A stretch of 6,902 nucleotides of DNA, from the NCBI GenBank assembly GCA_903937225.1, contig CAIZYO010000080.1, positions 1 to 6,902 of the forward strand, written 5' to 3'. Below the pieces are notes generated by a model. The model worked only from the letters and a program-made list of their open reading frames with translations, had not been told where the DNA came from and searched no databases. The position numbers and the translations under genes were made by a program. Positions 5,524-6,902 of the stretch are shown piece after piece; positions within the stretch are counted from its first letter, which is position 1; each line of letters starts with the position of its first letter. The DNA is from an uncultured Chloroflexota bacterium. GTDB lineage: Bacteria; Chloroflexota; Limnocylindria; Limnocylindrales; Limnocylindraceae.

Positions 5524-6902
5524 ATGAGCATCAGCGCCGATCCATCCCTCACGCTCGCTGGCACGCCAGCGGCTGACGCGACGCCCGCCGTTGCCGATCT
5601 TGACGTCATTGTCTCCCTCGCGAAGCGACGTGGATTCGTCTTCCCAAGCTCAGAGATCTATGGCGGCATCAACGCTGTTTGGGATTACGGCCCGCTCGGG
5701 GTTGAGCTAAAGAACAACGTGAAGCGCGCCTGGTGGCGCAGCATTGTCCAGGAGCGGAACGACGTGGTTGGTCTCGACGCTGGGATCCTGATGCACCCAC
5801 AGGTCTGGCGCACATCAGGGCACGTCGGCTCGTTCAGCGATCCGCTCGTTGAGTGCACCGCCTGCAAGCGTCGCTACAGACTGGATGAACTTCCAGGAAC
5901 CGACGCTCTCACCACGGCGCAGCTTGCAGAGGCCGACGTGGTCACGAAGCTCGGGCTGGTCTGCCCCGACTGCGAAGGGAGCCTGACCGCGCCGCGCCGT
6001 TTCAACCTGATGTTCAAGACCTTCATGGGCCCAGTGGAGGAGGATGCCTCCGTTATCTACCTGCGCCCGGAGACGGCGCAGGGTGCATATGTCCAGCACA
6101 AAAACGTTCGCGATGCTGCACGCAAGAAGATTCCATTCGGTATTGCGCAGATCGGGAAGTCCTTCCGCAACGAGATCAGCCCAGGGAACTTCGTCTTCCG
6201 GATGCGCGAGTTTGAGCAGATGGAGCTACAGATGTTCGTGCGACCAGAGGCTGGCGCAACCGCTGCGTTTGATGAGTGGTTGCCGCGCCGACTGGAGTGG
6301 TACAAGGCGTACGGCGTCTCCCCAGAGCGGCTCCGTGCGCGCGAGCATGCGGCAGATGAACTCGCCCACTACGCAAAGCGCGCCATTGACGTTGAGTACC
6401 GCTTCCCGTTCGGCTGGAAGGAGCTTGAAGGGGTGCACAACCGCGGCGACTTTGACCTCTCCCGACATGCGGCGGAGAGTGGCGAGAACCTCTCGTACTT
6501 TGATCCAGCCACCGAAGAGACCTTTACGCCGTGGGTCGTTGAGGCGGCGGCTGGTGCCGACCGCGCCGCCTTCACCTTCCTGATCGACGCGTACCGTGAG
6601 GAGATCGTTCGCGACGAGAAGCGCGTCGTCCTCGGCCTACACCCAGAGCTCGCGCCGTACAAGGTGGCGGTGCTCCCACTTCTCAAGAAGCGTGATGATC
6701 TCGTGGCCCTCGCACACAAGATTCGCAACGGACTTTCGCGAGAGTTCGCGGCGGTTTATGACGACACTGCTGCAATCGGAAAGCTCTACCGCCGCCAGGA
6801 CGAGATCGGCACGCCGTGGTGCATCTGTGTCGATGTTGACTCGATGGATGACAACGCCGTCACCGTGCGCGACCGAGACAGCATGGAGCAGGAGCGCGTG
6901 AG
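5524..6902 (+). CDS. glyS: glycyl-tRNA synthetase, single-chain (alpha2) class II type, 3' end cut by the window
   Basis: The frame runs open from ATG 5524 to the window end, giving 459 residues, and finishes in VRDRDSMEQERV, which in homologues lies only a short way before the C terminus. The start of the conserved region is SLAKRRGFVFPSSEIYGGIN, then WDYGPLGVELK. A zinc knuckle is formed by Cys111-x2-Cys114 and Cys147-x2-Cys150. Class II motif 2 is FRNEISPGNFVFRMREFEQ from residue 214, and motif 3 holds GADR at 344-347. The anticodon-binding domain begins near LAPYKVAVLPL. The enzyme charges tRNA-Gly using glycine and ATP in the cytosol. This is the type of Gram-positives, archaea and eukaryotes, not the split alpha2beta2 GlyQ/GlyS. 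Residues 1-24 are an Ala/Pro/Asp-rich leader not needed for the core. The start is supported by a candidate leaderless promoter and not by a ribosome site. Confidence 0.97.
   Translation, partial: MSISADPSLTLAGTPAADATPAVADLDVIVSLAKRRGFVFPSSEIYGGINAVWDYGPLGVELKNNVKRAWWRSIVQERNDVVGLDAGILMHPQVWRTSGHVGSFSDPLVECTACKRRYRLDELPGTDALTTAQLAEADVVTKLGLVCPDCEGSLTAPRRFNLMFKTFMGPVEEDASVIYLRPETAQGAYVQHKNVRDAARKKIPFGIAQIGKSFRNEISPGNFVFRMREFEQMELQMFVRPEAGATAAFDEWLPRRLEWYKAYGVSPERLRAREHAADELAHYAKRAIDVEYRFPFGWKELEGVHNRGDFDLSRHAAESGENLSYFDPATEETFTPWVVEAAAGADRAAFTFLIDAYREEIVRDEKRVVLGLHPELAPYKVAVLPLLKKRDDLVALAHKIRNGLSREFAAVYDDTAAIGKLYRRQDEIGTPWCICVDVDSMDDNAVTVRDRDSMEQERV

Noticed and set aside
6044..6583. 179-codon + strand frame near the right end, with further - strand frames
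   Set aside because: All overlap the uninterrupted glyS frame, which contains class II synthetase motifs 2 and 3.
1..6902. Mobile element, CRISPR array, toxin-antitoxin, or defence system
   Set aside because: No direct or terminal repeats, transposase, integrase, spacer array or unexplained gene was seen; every gene belongs to a known housekeeping family.

Overview
This window holds seven genes and the start of an eighth-gene boundary that is cut at each end of the window. All are housekeeping-type bacterial genes, and coding is very dense (longest gap about 30 bases). GC content looks like the low 60s percent by eye. Gene content and order point to a high-GC Gram-positive-like (Terrabacteria) lineage such as Chloroflexota or Actinobacteriota. 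The evidence is the ispE-ridA-glmU order (as in Bacillus ispE-purR-yabJ-spoVG-glmU), the recO-glyS neighbourhood, the single-chain glycyl-tRNA synthetase, a polyprenyl synthase with the DDLLGIWG-type second motif, and promoters that look built for leaderless mRNAs. The exact phylum cannot be fixed from this sequence alone.

Layout. Left block, + strand: the 3' end of a probable ispE (2-160), ridA (175-555), glmU (568-1941) and a CorC/HlyC-type CNNM-CBS membrane protein (1945-3282). Gaps are 3-14 bases, so this is probably one operon, possibly with an extra internal promoter before glmU. Middle: a polyprenyl (probably geranylgeranyl) diphosphate synthase on the - strand (3298-4350), convergent with corC across 15 bases and divergent from recO across 22 bases. 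Right block, + strand: recO (4373-5119), crcB/fluC (5116-5493, overlapping recO by four bases) and glyS (5524 to the window end, lacking only its last residues).

Functionally, ispE supplies isoprenoid precursors by the MEP pathway and the synthase on the other strand consumes them. RidA detoxifies reactive enamine/imine intermediates. GlmU makes UDP-GlcNAc for the cell wall. The CNNM-CBS protein probably handles Mg2+ or another divalent cation, and CrcB exports fluoride. RecO works in recombinational repair, and GlyRS charges tRNA-Gly.

No mobile element, CRISPR array, RNA gene or recognisably new system is visible. The most interesting signals are regulatory and compositional. Genes that appear to start transcripts (idsA, recO, glyS, perhaps glmU) have no Shine-Dalgarno sequence but carry a TANNNT -10-like hexamer 6-9 bases before ATG, and the idsA/recO pair shares two bases between overlapping divergent -10 elements. 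Operon-internal genes have clear Shine-Dalgarno sites. In addition, GATC is several-fold more frequent than CATG (same base composition), and five of seven visible stop codons are TAG. No stretch above 300 bases lacks a gene.
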